Below, piece after piece: positions 41,132-49,951 of a DNA stretch of 64,000 nucleotides. Numbering within the stretch: the first letter of the stretch is position 1; each line of letters begins with the position of its first letter. The notes below the pieces were generated by a model that saw nothing but the letters and a program-made list of their open reading frames with translations, ran no database searches and had not been told where the DNA came from. Origin of the DNA: CAINVV01 sp037129695 (GTDB lineage: Bacteria; Bacteroidota; Bacteroidia; Bacteroidales; Prolixibacteraceae); contig JBAXUL010000006.1 of assembly GCA_037129695.1 (NCBI GenBank), forward strand, positions 1 to 64,000, given 5' to 3'. The translations under genes and the position numbers were made by a program.

Positions 41132-43039
41132 CTATTCCGATATTGCACCTTCTCCACGTTTCAACGGGTAATAAATCAGAGAAGGAGAAGTAATAGGCTT
41201 CCCAAGACCAAGGTCCTTCCACATCTCGTCTACTTTTTCAATGGTTTCAGTTGAAGAGACAACAGGATTGGGCCAGTCTCGCCGAAAATCATCCGCCTCA
41301 GCAGTTTTTCGTGTTCCGTCCACGATCATTCGTGCAACCTCGTTTTGATTTTTTGCCTCGAAAATTTTACAGTCGCGCTTCGGATCCATATTCCCAGTCA
41401 CATACCAAACCACGGAATAGATATTTTCTATGGGAAGTCCTGAATCAACCAATAACAGGAATTTTACCCTGCGCAGAGCTTCTGGTATTAAAAGCCGGGT
41501 GGTTAGTTCAGATAGGCTGAAACCTGATTTTTTGTCAATTCCAATTACAACGACGGAAATGCCTTTCCCCAGCAATGAGGTATTGACAGATTTGACATCA
41601 GGAATTTCATAGCAGATTCTTTGAATCTCAAGTGCTTCAGGAAGAGCTGCCGTGCATTCACAGAGAGGTAATTCCTCCGGATATTTTGTGGTGGCATCAA
41701 TACCCATTTTAGAACCGTATGCAAATTTGGAAGAAGAATGATCCAATACATCCATCGGACCGGAAGTGAAGATGATGTCTGATGACACATCAATCTGTCC
41801 ACTGATTTTTCGGGCAAATTCTTCCATGTCATCCCATAGATTGGCCGAATCGGTCACTAACATGATCTTATTGAACATCATCTGCCCGGCTCCCCACATG
41901 GCATTCATGGTCTTGAGCCCCTGCCCGGCATAGGTCTTTTCGATTCTGGCAAGTGTCAGGTTATGGGCAACTCCTTCCGGAGGCAGGTAGAGATCTTTCA
42001 ACTCCGGGATCAGTGTTAGCTTCATTGGAGCCAGGAATATCTTTTCAGTAGCAAGACCGATGTAGGCATCCTCCTGGGGAGGAATTCCTACAATTGTTGC
42101 CGGATAAACAGCACCTTGCCGATGGGTAATGCAAGTTACATGAAAACGGGGGTACCAGTCAGCTAGTGAATAAAACCCGGTATGGTCGCCGAAAGGGCCT
42201 TCCCAGATCATCTCTTCTGATGGATCAATGTATCCTTCCAGTATAAAATCGGCATCATCCGGCACTTCCAGATCGTTGGTCAGGCACTTCACCAGTTCAA
42301 CCTTCCTTTTTCTTAAAAATCCGGCGAGCATGTATTCATCAATCTGGTCAGGAAGCGGCGCCGTTGCCGCATAGGTGTAGGCCGGGTCACCACCAAGAAC
42401 CACAGACACAGGCATCTTTTTTCCAAGTTTCTGGTAACCCTGAAAGTGCCGGGCCCCGGTTTTGTGCTTGTGCCAGTGCATCCCTGTCAGATTGGGACCG
42501 AAGACCTGCATGCGGTACATGCCCACATTTCTGGAACCGGTTTCGGGATCACGGGTCACTACGCAGGGAAGTGTAATAAAAGGGCCACCATCTGCAGGCC
42601 AACAAGTTAATACCGGCAATTTGGCCAGATCAGGGAACTCCATAACAATATCCTGGCAGCGTCCTCTTCCATTTTTTTTCTTGGGCATCCAGGAGGCAAT
42701 TCTGGAAAGAAGAGGGAGAAGTTTCAACTTATCCAGAAAATTTTCGGATGGGCCGGCAAGTTGTTTGAACAACTGTTCAATTTCTGTCCCTATCTGGTCG
42801 AGTGAATCATGACCCAATGCCAGGCATATTCTGGTTTCAGAACCAAAGGCGTTGATTAAAAGAGGAAAATCCGTCCCATTGTTCTCAAACAACAATGCCT
42901 TTCCTCCTCCCGGTCTTTTTGAAATACGGTCTGTAACTTCAGTTATTTCAAGAACGGTATTCACCTTTTGGCGAATTCTGATCAGCTCGCCGTTGCGCTC
43001 AAGCATCAGGACAAAATCGTTTAACCCGCTGTAGGACAT
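41132..43039 (-). CDS. UbiD-family decarboxylase
   Basis: 635 residues, long UbiD type. Members use prenylated FMN made by UbiX to decarboxylate aromatic or conjugated acids. Family landmarks are PGGGKALLFENN (early), GSRNVGMYRMQVFGPN, SVVLGGDPAYTYAATAPLP, the catalytic-region GPFGDHTGFYSLADWYPRFHVT (Glu and Arg expected nearby), and MDPKRDC near the C-terminus. Candidate for the menaquinone pathway decarboxylase in Bacteroidota, in line with menG at 9 kb, but other aromatic substrates remain possible. The start at 43039 (MSYSGLN) is preferred over 43078. A TACCTTTG box (43083-43076, minus) overlaps the start region. Confidence 0.87.
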   Translation of the reverse strand: MSYSGLNDFVLMLERNGELIRIRQKVNTVLEITEVTDRISKRPGGGKALLFENNGTDFPLLINAFGSETRICLALGHDSLDQIGTEIEQLFKQLAGPSENFLDKLKLLPLLSRIASWMPKKKNGRGRCQDIVMEFPDLAKLPVLTCWPADGGPFITLPCVVTRDPETGSRNVGMYRMQVFGPNLTGMHWHKHKTGARHFQGYQKLGKKMPVSVVLGGDPAYTYAATAPLPDQIDEYMLAGFLRKRKVELVKCLTNDLEVPDDADFILEGYIDPSEEMIWEGPFGDHTGFYSLADWYPRFHVTCITHRQGAVYPATIVGIPPQEDAYIGLATEKIFLAPMKLTLIPELKDLYLPPEGVAHNLTLARIEKTYAGQGLKTMNAMWGAGQMMFNKIMLVTDSANLWDDMEEFARKISGQIDVSSDIIFTSGPMDVLDHSSSKFAYGSKMGIDATTKYPEELPLCECTAALPEALEIQRICYEIPDVKSVNTSLLGKGISVVVIGIDKKSGFSLSELTTRLLIPEALRRVKFLLLVDSGLPIENIYSVVWYVTGNMDPKRDCKIFEAKNQNEVARMIVDGTRKTAEADDFRRDWPNPVVSSTETIEKVDEMWKDLGLGKPITSPSLIYYPLKRGEGAISE

Positions 43040-43097
43040 AATAAATTCATTGGTGAAGGACAGATAAACTTTTGGCAAAGGTATTCAGAGAAACACA

Positions 43098-43142
43098 AAG
43101 TCCCACAGAGAAGAAGTAAATTTCTTTTGCTCTGTGGGACTT
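43098..43142. terminator. Perfect hairpin between citrate synthase and ubiD
   Basis: AAGTCCCACAGAG (43098-43110) and CTCTGTGGGACTT (43130-43142), 13 bp perfect. 38 nt past the citrate synthase stop on the minus strand, followed by U-rich GTGTTTC. It could terminate citrate synthase, or be another member of the CACARAG palindrome family seen at 15079 and 35629. Confidence 0.55.
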
Positions 43143-43179
43143 CATTTTTAATATAAAGCCTCTGAGTGCGTTATAAAAC

Positions 43180-44493
43180 TCAGATACCCGCCTTTTGTTT
43201 GAAAAACTCAAGTGTTTCGGAGGATGGTCTCTCCAATGGCAGATTGTACATTCTGTCCCAAACCAATTGAGCAAGTACACCCAATGATCGACTTACACCA
43301 AACATGACGGTATAGAAGAAATGTTCAGAAATACCATAATGCATCAACAAGGAACCGGAGAAGGCATCCACATTGGGCCATGGATTCTTGATCTTACCGA
43401 GTGATTGCAGGATAGGTGGAACAATATCATAAAGTAGATTAACCGTATTCACCAAACTGTCATTCTCGACATATTTTTGAGCAAAAATTTGCTGTGCAAT
43501 AAATCGAGGGTCAGTTACACGCAAAACAGCATGTCCATATCCTGGGATAACCTGTCCGGATGAAATTGTCTTGCGCACATAGGCTTCAATTTTGGCTCTT
43601 TCTTCCGCCTCGTTTTCACTCGTCCCAATCTCTTCCTGCATTTCAAAAATCCAGTTGATAACCTCCTGGTTGGCATACCCATGCAAAGGACCCGCCAACC
43701 CGAGCATTCCGGCGGCATACGAATAATATGGATTACTGAGGGCAGAACCAACAAGGTGTGTGGCGTGAGCTGAAACATTACCCCCTTCATGGTCGGCATG
43801 AACCATCATATACATTCTAAAAAGCCGGTAAACTTCATCGCTGTCGTATCCCATCATGTGGGCAAAATTTGCAGCCCAATCGAGATTCGGATCTGGAGGG
43901 ATGAACTTTCCGTCTTTGTAATTTCTGCGATAAATATAGGCAGCCATCACAGGTAAAGCAGCAATCAGGTTCATTACGTCTTCAAAGGTCGTATCCCAAT
44001 AGTCATTCTTATGTAGTCCCTCACGATGTGCCTTTTGGAATTTAGATTCAGTAGCCATTGCCAGGATTGCAGTACTAAATTGCGTCATAGGCTTACTTGA
44101 AAGCGGCATGGAATCCAGAATCTGGAAAACGTGGTCTGGAAGCACACTACGACGTACCCACTCCTTACTCAGCATGTCTACTTCATCCTTGGTAGGAATC
44201 TCGTTGAGCAGAAAAAGATAGAAAAGACCTTCAGAAAGAGGTTCACCTTCAGGTCTGACCTTTGGTAATTTCTGCTGAATTTCAGGAATGGTATAACCGC
44301 GATAGGTAATCCCTGTATTGGGATTCAGTTTTGATGTAACTGTAAGCAAACCGGTGATTCCTTTCATACCGGTAAGTACCTGATCGATATTCACTGATTC
44401 AAGAACAGTAGTCCCAAATTCACTGATCAAACGTTTGACGACAAGGCGCTCTTCTTCACCCTTTTTTAACAGTTTCTGTTTAATGTAATCCAT
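43180..44493 (-). CDS. gltA: Citrate synthase, eukaryotic-like type I
   Basis: 437 residues. Condenses acetyl-CoA and oxaloacetate in the TCA cycle. Catalytic H271 (GPLHGYANQ), H321 (PGYGHAVLR) and D376 (VDAFSG) are all present. The overall form, with N-terminal extension SNPNTGITYRGYTIPEIQ and motifs EGGNVSAHATHLVGSAL and PWPNVDAFSGSLLMHYG, is that of the mitochondrial-type enzyme, unlike the hexameric NADH-regulated type of Escherichia coli. Sits alone, convergent with nothing, upstream of ubiD on the same strand with a hairpin between. Confidence 0.92.
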   Translation of the reverse strand: MDYIKQKLLKKGEEERLVVKRLISEFGTTVLESVNIDQVLTGMKGITGLLTVTSKLNPNTGITYRGYTIPEIQQKLPKVRPEGEPLSEGLFYLFLLNEIPTKDEVDMLSKEWVRRSVLPDHVFQILDSMPLSSKPMTQFSTAILAMATESKFQKAHREGLHKNDYWDTTFEDVMNLIAALPVMAAYIYRRNYKDGKFIPPDPNLDWAANFAHMMGYDSDEVYRLFRMYMMVHADHEGGNVSAHATHLVGSALSNPYYSYAAGMLGLAGPLHGYANQEVINWIFEMQEEIGTSENEAEERAKIEAYVRKTISSGQVIPGYGHAVLRVTDPRFIAQQIFAQKYVENDSLVNTVNLLYDIVPPILQSLGKIKNPWPNVDAFSGSLLMHYGISEHFFYTVMFGVSRSLGVLAQLVWDRMYNLPLERPSSETLEFFKQKAGI

Positions 44494-44789
44494 AAAGAGT
44501 TTATTATGTTAGTTATATAATTCCATGAATTTGTACATACCTATACCTTAAAAATCAATTCTAAAGATCTTTTATTTATTGCTGAAAATTACATAAAAAA
44601 TGAATCAATTTATATATTTATCTAACAAAGAAGGTAAATATTTTAAAAAAAACTGACAAGTAGGATAAACAAGGCACAAATTGATTTCTCCTACATTTCA
44701 GCAGCTTCTGCACAGCCTGAAATCAGCAGACCTACACAAAAGACAAAGTAATTTACGTAATTATATCACGTAAAGTTTGCCTGCAGATG
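44494..44789. other. AT-rich intergenic region, no gene seen
   Basis: About 300 bp between the citrate synthase start and the rplQ terminator. Mostly A/T with a small palindrome TTACGTAATTATATCACGTAA-like (near 44752-44772). No two-box promoter match for citrate synthase was found, although this is where its promoter must lie. Confidence 0.4.
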
Positions 44790-44825
44790 AAAAAAACAAA
44801 AGCCATCCGGTAAAGGATGGCTTTT
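44790..44825 (-). terminator. Terminator of the ribosomal superoperon
   Basis: Perfect 11-bp stem AAAAGCCATCC (44798-44808) / GGATGGCTTTT (44815-44825), loop GGTAAA. On the minus strand the stem is followed by GTTTTTT, so it ends rplQ transcription 24 nt after the stop codon. Confidence 0.85.
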
Positions 44826-44848
44826 GAATAAATATGATTACCTGCGAA

Positions 44849-45364
44849 TCAGGAAGCAGATTCTTCAGCAGGAGCTTCAGCCTGAACTTCGGCAGGAGCT
44901 TCCACTTTTTTTGCTTCTTTCACTTTAGCAGGAGTATCTGTAGCTTTTGGTTTGCGGGTACGACGTTTCTTTGTCGTATCAGCTTTTGGTGTTGACAACA
45001 TATTCTCGTTATAGTCGACCAACTCGATCATACACATCTCAGCGTTATCACCCATACGATTACCAGTTTTTAAAATTCTGGTATATCCTCCCGGACGATC
45101 GCCAATTTTAACGATGATGTCGCGAAACAGTTCAGTAACTACCTGTTTGCTTTTCAGGTCACTAAACACTTCGCGTCTGTTGTGTGTACTATCTTCTTTC
45201 GCCCTGGTAATCAGAGGTTCAACATAGCTTCTCAACGCTTTTGCCTTGGCAAGAGTGGTTGTGATACGTTTGTGGAGCAAAAGAGAGTTTGCCATGTTGG
45301 AAAGCATCGCCTTCCTGTGTGAGCTGGTTCTACCTAAATGATTAAACCCTTTTCTATGTCTCAT
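44849..45364 (-). CDS. rplQ: 50S ribosomal protein bL17 with acidic/Ala-rich tail
   Basis: 171 residues; the bL17 core is residues 1-120 (MRHRKGFNHLGRTSSHRKAM, then RPGGYTRILKTGNRMGDNAEM), binding near the exit tunnel. Beyond residue 125 a 45-residue low-complexity tail of Lys/Ala/Pro/Glu follows, rich in repeated EAPAE. Such tails occur in Bacteroidota bL17 and their role is unknown. Last gene of the alpha operon (rpoA stop to rplQ start 5 nt apart). Confidence 0.97.
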   Translation of the reverse strand: MRHRKGFNHLGRTSSHRKAMLSNMANSLLLHKRITTTLAKAKALRSYVEPLITRAKEDSTHNRREVFSDLKSKQVVTELFRDIIVKIGDRPGGYTRILKTGNRMGDNAEMCMIELVDYNENMLSTPKADTTKKRRTRKPKATDTPAKVKEAKKVEAPAEVQAEAPAEESAS

Positions 45365-45369
45365 TTCAA

Positions 45370-46362
45370 TTATTCCTTGTCTAATTTATACTTACTGATA
45401 TCCATCCCGAAACTCAAATTGAGATTGACCAATAAATCATCTAATTCTGTGAGGGATTTCTTGCCAAAATTTCTGAATTTAAGCAGGTCGTTCCGATTGT
45501 AAGTAACCAGTTCTCCAAGTGTTTCCACATCAGCTGCCTTCAGGCAATTGAGGGCACGCACGGATAGATCCAGGTCGACCAGCTTATTTTTCAGCAGTTG
45601 GCGCATATGCAGAATTTCCTCATCGAACTCTTCATTGGCAAATTTCTCGTCAGAGTCAAGTGTAATTTTCTCGTCGGAGAAGAGCATGAAATGGTAAATC
45701 AGAATTTTAGCTGCTTCCTTCAGTGCATCCTTCGGGTGAATAGAGCCATCAGTATGAATATCGATGACCAGTTTTTCATAGTCTGTTTTTTGCTCAACGC
45801 GATAGTTCTCAACCGAATATTTCACATTTTTGATAGGTGTGAAAATTGAATCGATAGGAATCACGCCGAACTCTTCGTCAGCCGGTTTGTTTTCCACTCC
45901 AGGAACATATCCGCGGCCCTTCTCGATGGTCATCTCGATTTGAAGTTTCACGTCTGTTTCCATGTTGCAGATCGGTAAATCGGTATTCAAAACACGGAAT
46001 CCGGTGATAAAGTTGTTGATGTCACCCGCCTTGAATTTGTTTTGGCCAAAAATTGTTACAGTAACTTTCTCACTGTCAAAATCTTCGACTACCTTTTTGA
46101 AACGAATCTGTTTCAGGTTAAGTATCATCTCAGTGACGTCTTCAATCACACCGGGAATGGTTGAGAATTCATGCTCAACACCTTCGATTTTAATGGTTGT
46201 GATTGCATACCCCTCGAGGGATGACAACAAAATTCTACGTAATGCATTCCCGATGGTAATACCATACCCGGGCTCAAGCGGACGAAATTCGAATTTACCG
46301 ACTTTGTCATCCGACTCAATCATGATCACCTTATCCGGCTTCTGGAAAGCTAAAATTGCCAT
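45370..46362 (-). CDS. rpoA: DNA-directed RNA polymerase alpha subunit
   Basis: 330 residues. N-terminal dimerisation and assembly domain (1-235; GITIGNALRRILLSSLEGYA is the hallmark) and C-terminal domain with helix-hairpin-helix-like LKAADVETLGELVTYNRNDLLKFRNFGKKSL (near 270-300), which contacts promoters and activators. 15 nt from rpsD and 5 nt from rplQ, as in the usual alpha operon. Confidence 0.98.
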   Translation of the reverse strand: MAILAFQKPDKVIMIESDDKVGKFEFRPLEPGYGITIGNALRRILLSSLEGYAITTIKIEGVEHEFSTIPGVIEDVTEMILNLKQIRFKKVVEDFDSEKVTVTIFGQNKFKAGDINNFITGFRVLNTDLPICNMETDVKLQIEMTIEKGRGYVPGVENKPADEEFGVIPIDSIFTPIKNVKYSVENYRVEQKTDYEKLVIDIHTDGSIHPKDALKEAAKILIYHFMLFSDEKITLDSDEKFANEEFDEEILHMRQLLKNKLVDLDLSVRALNCLKAADVETLGELVTYNRNDLLKFRNFGKKSLTELDDLLVNLNLSFGMDISKYKLDKE

Positions 46363-46376
46363 AAACCTTATATTAA

Positions 46377-46985
46377 TTATTTCGAATACAATTCGACGAT
46401 TAACTGTTCCTTGATGTTTTCAGGAATTTCTTCTCTCTCAGGTACGTTTAGAAATTTACCAGCTTTCGCTTCGCCATTCCATTCCAACCAGGAGAAACTT
46501 GTATGACGACGAGAAGAAAGAGAATCAGTGATAGCTACCAGAGATTTTGATTTTTCACGAACGGCAACTACTTCACCGGGACGTACAGAATAGGAAGGGA
46601 TGTTGACCACTTCACCATTGACAGTAATGTGTTTATGCGATACCAGTTGTCGGGCACCCGCACGGCTTGGAGAAATCCCCAAACGGAAAACCACGTTGTC
46701 CAAACGGCTTTCAAGAAGCTGTAAAAGAACAGTACCGGTAATTCCTTTGTGTGAATGTGCTTTTTCGAACAAATTGCGGAATTGACGCTCTAAAACGCCA
46801 TACATGTATTTCGCTTTTTGTTTTTCTTTCAGCTGAGTACCATATTCAGATACTTTTTTACGGCGTTTGCTGTTGCCGTGCATTCCCGGAGGGAAGTTTT
46901 TGTGTTCAAATGCTTTATCGGGGCCATAAATTGGCTCTCCGAATTTTCTAGCAATCTTTGATTTAGGACCTATGTATCTTGCCAT
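46377..46985 (-). CDS. rpsD: 30S ribosomal protein uS4
   Basis: 202 residues with MARYIGPKSKIARKFGEPI start and the S4 RNA-binding domain RLDNVVFRLGISPSRAGARQLVSHKHITVNG. Primary 16S 5'-domain binder and, in other bacteria, translational regulator of the alpha operon (rpsM-rpsK-rpsD-rplQ). The zinc-binding Cys found in some uS4 proteins at the N-terminus is absent (zinc-free form). Confidence 0.98.
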   Translation of the reverse strand: MARYIGPKSKIARKFGEPIYGPDKAFEHKNFPPGMHGNSKRRKKVSEYGTQLKEKQKAKYMYGVLERQFRNLFEKAHSHKGITGTVLLQLLESRLDNVVFRLGISPSRAGARQLVSHKHITVNGEVVNIPSYSVRPGEVVAVREKSKSLVAITDSLSSRRHTSFSWLEWNGEAKAGKFLNVPEREEIPENIKEQLIVELYSK

Positions 46986-47010
46986 GTTTTTTAATTTAAT
47001 TTACTTCTGA

Positions 47011-47400
47011 TTAGACACGACGACGTTTAGGAGGACGACAACCGTTATGAGGCATTGGGGTAACATCGACGATCTCAGTCACCTGGATACCAACATTAGC
47101 GATAGCACGAATCGCAGATTCGCGGCCGTTCCCCGGTCCCTTCACATAAACTTTAACCTTCCGTAAGCCAAGGTCGAACGCAGTTTTAGCACACTCTTCA
47201 GAAGCCGTTTGGGCTGCATAGGGAGTGTTTTTCTTTGAACCGCGGAAGCCTTTTTTTCCAGCTGATGACCAGGAGATTACCTCTCCATTGTTGTTGGTCA
47301 TCGAAATGATAATATTATTAAAAGAAGATGTAACGTGAGCCTGTCCAACAGCCTCTACATTGACAACCCTTTTCTTAGATATTCCAGTCTTTTTTGCCAT
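47011..47400 (-). CDS. rpsK: 30S ribosomal protein uS11
   Basis: 129 residues, GRESAIRAIANVGIQVTEIVDVTPMPHNGCRPPKRRRV C-terminal region typical of uS11 (platform protein next to the mRNA exit). Between rpsM and rpsD. Confidence 0.98.
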   Translation of the reverse strand: MAKKTGISKKRVVNVEAVGQAHVTSSFNNIIISMTNNNGEVISWSSAGKKGFRGSKKNTPYAAQTASEECAKTAFDLGLRKVKVYVKGPGNGRESAIRAIANVGIQVTEIVDVTPMPHNGCRPPKRRRV

Positions 47401-47412
47401 CTCTACTTATTC

Positions 47413-47790
47413 TTATTTAGTAGCTTTCTTCTTATTTGCAACTGTCTTCTTTTTACCTTTACGGGTACGGGCATTGTTTTTAGTACTTTGTCCACGAACC
47501 GGCAGGCCTAAACGATGACGAATGCCACGATAACAACCAATGTCCATCAAACGTTTGATGCTCATCTGGTTCTCGGAACGAAGCTCACCCTCGACCTTGA
47601 AACCGTCAGTAATCACCTTACGAATTGAACCGAACTGATCATCATTCCATTCACTCACTTTGATGTTTTTGTCTACACCCGCTTTTTCGAGAATTTCGTT
47701 AGAGCGGCTGCGGCCAATTCCAAAGATATAAGTCAGGGCGATCTCGCCTCTTTTGTTATTTGGTATGTCTACACCAACTATTCGAGCCAT
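47413..47790 (-). CDS. rpsM: 30S ribosomal protein uS13
   Basis: 125 residues; MARIVGVDIPNNKRGEIALT start, and GCYRGIRHRLGLPVRGQSTKNNART, the tRNA P-site contact tail. 41 nt after rpmJ, which lies just upstream on the same strand. Normal length and motifs. Confidence 0.98.
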   Translation of the reverse strand: MARIVGVDIPNNKRGEIALTYIFGIGRSRSNEILEKAGVDKNIKVSEWNDDQFGSIRKVITDGFKVEGELRSENQMSIKRLMDIGCYRGIRHRLGLPVRGQSTKNNARTRKGKKKTVANKKKATK

Positions 47791-47831
47791 AATCTTATAT
47801 TGATTAAAAAATCGTTATAAATTTAACATTT

Positions 47832-47948
47832 TTAACCCTGACGTTGTTTGAACTTCGGGTTTTTTTTGTTTATCACGTAGAGACGTCCCTTACGGCTTAC
47901 AATCTTGCATTCCGCACTACGTTTCTTAATGGATGCCCTTACTTTCAT
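47832..47948 (-). CDS. rpmJ: 50S ribosomal protein bL36, zinc-free form
   Basis: 38 residues, MKVRASIKKRSAECKIVSRK then GRLYVINKKNPKFKQRQG. The zinc-ribbon residues of classical bL36 are replaced: Cys11 by Ser, Cys27 by Asn and the His by Phe; only Cys14 remains. This is the C-minus paralogue type that does not need zinc. Too short for simple gene finding; recovered from the gap between infA and rpsM (11 nt after infA). Confidence 0.95.
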   Translation of the reverse strand: MKVRASIKKRSAECKIVSRKGRLYVINKKNPKFKQRQG

Positions 47949-47959
47949 TTTTCTACTTT

Positions 47960-48181
47960 TTAATTTTTGTATCTGAAAGAGATTCTTCCTTTGCTAAGGT
48001 CATATGGTGACATTTCAACCTTCACTTTGTCGCCAGGCAGAATTTTGATGTAGTGCATGCGCATTTTACCCGAAATATGGGCCGTTATCACATGACCGTT
48101 TTGCAATTCCACCCGGAACATAGCATTTGACAATGCTTCGATAATTGTTCCGTCTTGTTCAATAAATGATTGTTTTGACAT
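47960..48181 (-). CDS. infA: Translation initiation factor IF-1
   Basis: 73 residues; MSKQSFIEQDGTIIEALSNA, then FRVELQNGHVITAHISGKMRMHYIKILPGDKVKVEMSPYDLSKGRISFRYK, the OB-fold of IF-1, with RK/GRI conserved. Binds the A site of the 30S during initiation. In relatives a map gene precedes infA; here 421 bp of non-coding DNA with a promoter and hairpin take that place. Confidence 0.97.
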   Translation of the reverse strand: MSKQSFIEQDGTIIEALSNAMFRVELQNGHVITAHISGKMRMHYIKILPGDKVKVEMSPYDLSKGRISFRYKN

Positions 48182-48343
48182 AGAAACTAATACTTCTGCA
48201 TTAATGTTGAAAATTCAAACTATTTCCTCAAACTGCTCCTGAGAGCAAACCTTAACATTCTTTCAAGTCCCAGAGTTCAAAAGATGAGACACCTTTCTGT
48301 TCCTTCCAACACCCGATAAAGATGGTTTTTTCATTGCCGCGCT

Positions 48344-48374
48344 TATTCTCTGGCGATTAAACCAGGAGAATAAT
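48344..48374 (-). promoter_or_regulatory. Leader hairpin upstream of infA
   Basis: TTATTCTCTGG (48344-48354) with CCAGGAGAATAA (48363-48374), one bulged base, loop CGATTAAA. It lies between the candidate promoter and infA, so it would be in the 5' leader. Lacking a T-run on the minus strand, it is not an ordinary terminator. Confidence 0.45.
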
Positions 48375-48412
48375 CTTGAAAAAACTTAGTTGATCTTATT
48401 TTTCAGGTCGGC

Positions 48413-48443
48413 AAAGATACTGAAAAGAAAAAATAGATGCAAC
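48413..48443 (-). promoter_or_regulatory. Candidate promoter of infA-rpmJ-rpsM...rplQ
   Basis: On the minus strand TTG (48443-48441) and TATCTTTG (48420-48413), 20-bp spacer, match the -33/-7 consensus. Predicted start near 48406 gives a leader of about 225 nt to infA. The rest of the 421-bp gap (48182-48602) shows no gene. Confidence 0.5.
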
Positions 48444-48602
48444 ACTCTTTTTAGGAAACAGGTAAACTTCTGTCAAATGATCCGAATGCATCAGCCGGTA
48501 ACTTACTAGGTTCCGGACTGATTTATAATGATGCTGTTATACAGCTAACTTGCCAGGATAAATTAATTTCCTCACAACAGGAAGGATGAAACATCCCTCT
48601 TT

Positions 48603-49946
48603 TTACATGCTCGCACCAGCAGTGCGTCCTTTGATCCGTCCCGACTTAAGCAATCCGTCATAGTGGCGCATCAGCAGGTGACTCTCAATTTGCTGTAAAG
48701 TGTCAAGAATAACCCCGACCAATATCAGCAATGATGTGCCCCCAAAGAAATGTGCAAACTGCGAATTGATGCCTAAGATCATGGCAAATGCAGGCAATAT
48801 GGTAATCAGACCAAGGAAGATAGAACCAGGCAATGTAATTCTCGACATGATAGTATCGATGTACTCTGCAGTCCTTTTTCCAGGTTTGATCCCAGGAATA
48901 AACCCGCCATTCTTCTTCATGTCCTCAGCCATTTGGTTCGGATTGATGGTGATAGCAGTATAGAAGTAGGTAAAAACGATTACCATCAGAAACATGACCG
49001 AATTATACCAGAAACCGGTGTAATTGGAAAAAGAAGCGAACATTCTTCCGAGTGTCTCAGATGAAAAGAGACCGGCCATTGTTGCAGGGATGAACATAAT
49101 TGCCTGGGCAAAAATGATAGGCATAACACCTGCTGCATTGACTTTAAGGGGAATGTACTGACGAACACCGCCGTATTGACGATTTCCAACGATTCTTTTC
49201 GCATACTGAACAGGAACCTTGCGGGTACCCTGAACCAACAGGATGGTACTGGCAATGACCAGAAGGAAGACAATCATTTCTACGATCATCATGATAAATC
49301 CACGCCCTTGCTCGGCCATACGGCTGGCAAATTCCTGAGCCAGCGATTGCGGTAAGCGTGCGATAATACCAATCATAATGATCAGAGAGATACCATTTCC
49401 AATGCCTTTATCCGTGATCCGCTCACCAAGCCACATGATAAACATAGAGCCGGCTGCAAGAACAATGGTTGAACTCAGGTTGAATGCAAAAGCAGGTATC
49501 AGGAAAGCTGCCTCAGGAAGTTGGAATCTCAAGTTGGCCAAATATGCCCAACCCTGGAACACCAAAATCACAACGGTCAAATAACGAGTCATCTGGTTGA
49601 TTTTTCTTCTGCCGGATTCTCCTTCTTTCTGCAGTCTCTGAATGTAAGGAACTGCAAAACCCAGGAGCTGAATTACGATCGAGGCACTGATGTAAGGCAT
49701 GATACCCAACGCAAAAATGGATGCATTTGAAAAAGCACCTCCGGAGAACATGTTCAGAAGTCCGAGAATACCATCTGAGGTCTGACTTTTTAAAGCTTCA
49801 AAATGAAGAGGATTCGGATCAATTCCAGGTAAAATAACGAATGACCCGAATCGGTATACCATAAGGAATAACAGGGTCACACTTAACCGGGATCTTAAAT
49901 CCTCAATTTTATATATGTTCTTAAGCGTCTCGATCAACTTTTTCAT
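48603..49946 (-). CDS. secY: Preprotein translocase subunit SecY
   Basis: 447 residues, ten transmembrane helices. Family hallmarks: ILPGIDPNPLH (plug region start), QLLGFAVPYIQRLQKEGESGRRKINQMTRYLT, and the loop VPVQYAKRIVGNRQYGG and GIKPGKRTAEY that contact SecA and the ribosome. Forms the protein-conducting channel with SecE/SecG. Six nt after rplO, part of the spc operon; last gene before the gap that lacks map. Confidence 0.97.
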   Translation of the reverse strand: MKKLIETLKNIYKIEDLRSRLSVTLLFLMVYRFGSFVILPGIDPNPLHFEALKSQTSDGILGLLNMFSGGAFSNASIFALGIMPYISASIVIQLLGFAVPYIQRLQKEGESGRRKINQMTRYLTVVILVFQGWAYLANLRFQLPEAAFLIPAFAFNLSSTIVLAAGSMFIMWLGERITDKGIGNGISLIIMIGIIARLPQSLAQEFASRMAEQGRGFIMMIVEMIVFLLVIASTILLVQGTRKVPVQYAKRIVGNRQYGGVRQYIPLKVNAAGVMPIIFAQAIMFIPATMAGLFSSETLGRMFASFSNYTGFWYNSVMFLMVIVFTYFYTAITINPNQMAEDMKKNGGFIPGIKPGKRTAEYIDTIMSRITLPGSIFLGLITILPAFAMILGINSQFAHFFGGTSLLILVGVILDTLQQIESHLLMRHYDGLLKSGRIKGRTAGASM

Positions 49947-49951
49947 CAGAA

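Noticed and set aside
48182..48602. Search for a decayed map (methionine aminopeptidase) remnant
   Set aside because: No stretch on either strand resembled its conserved metal-binding segments; the gap holds only regulatory-like features.
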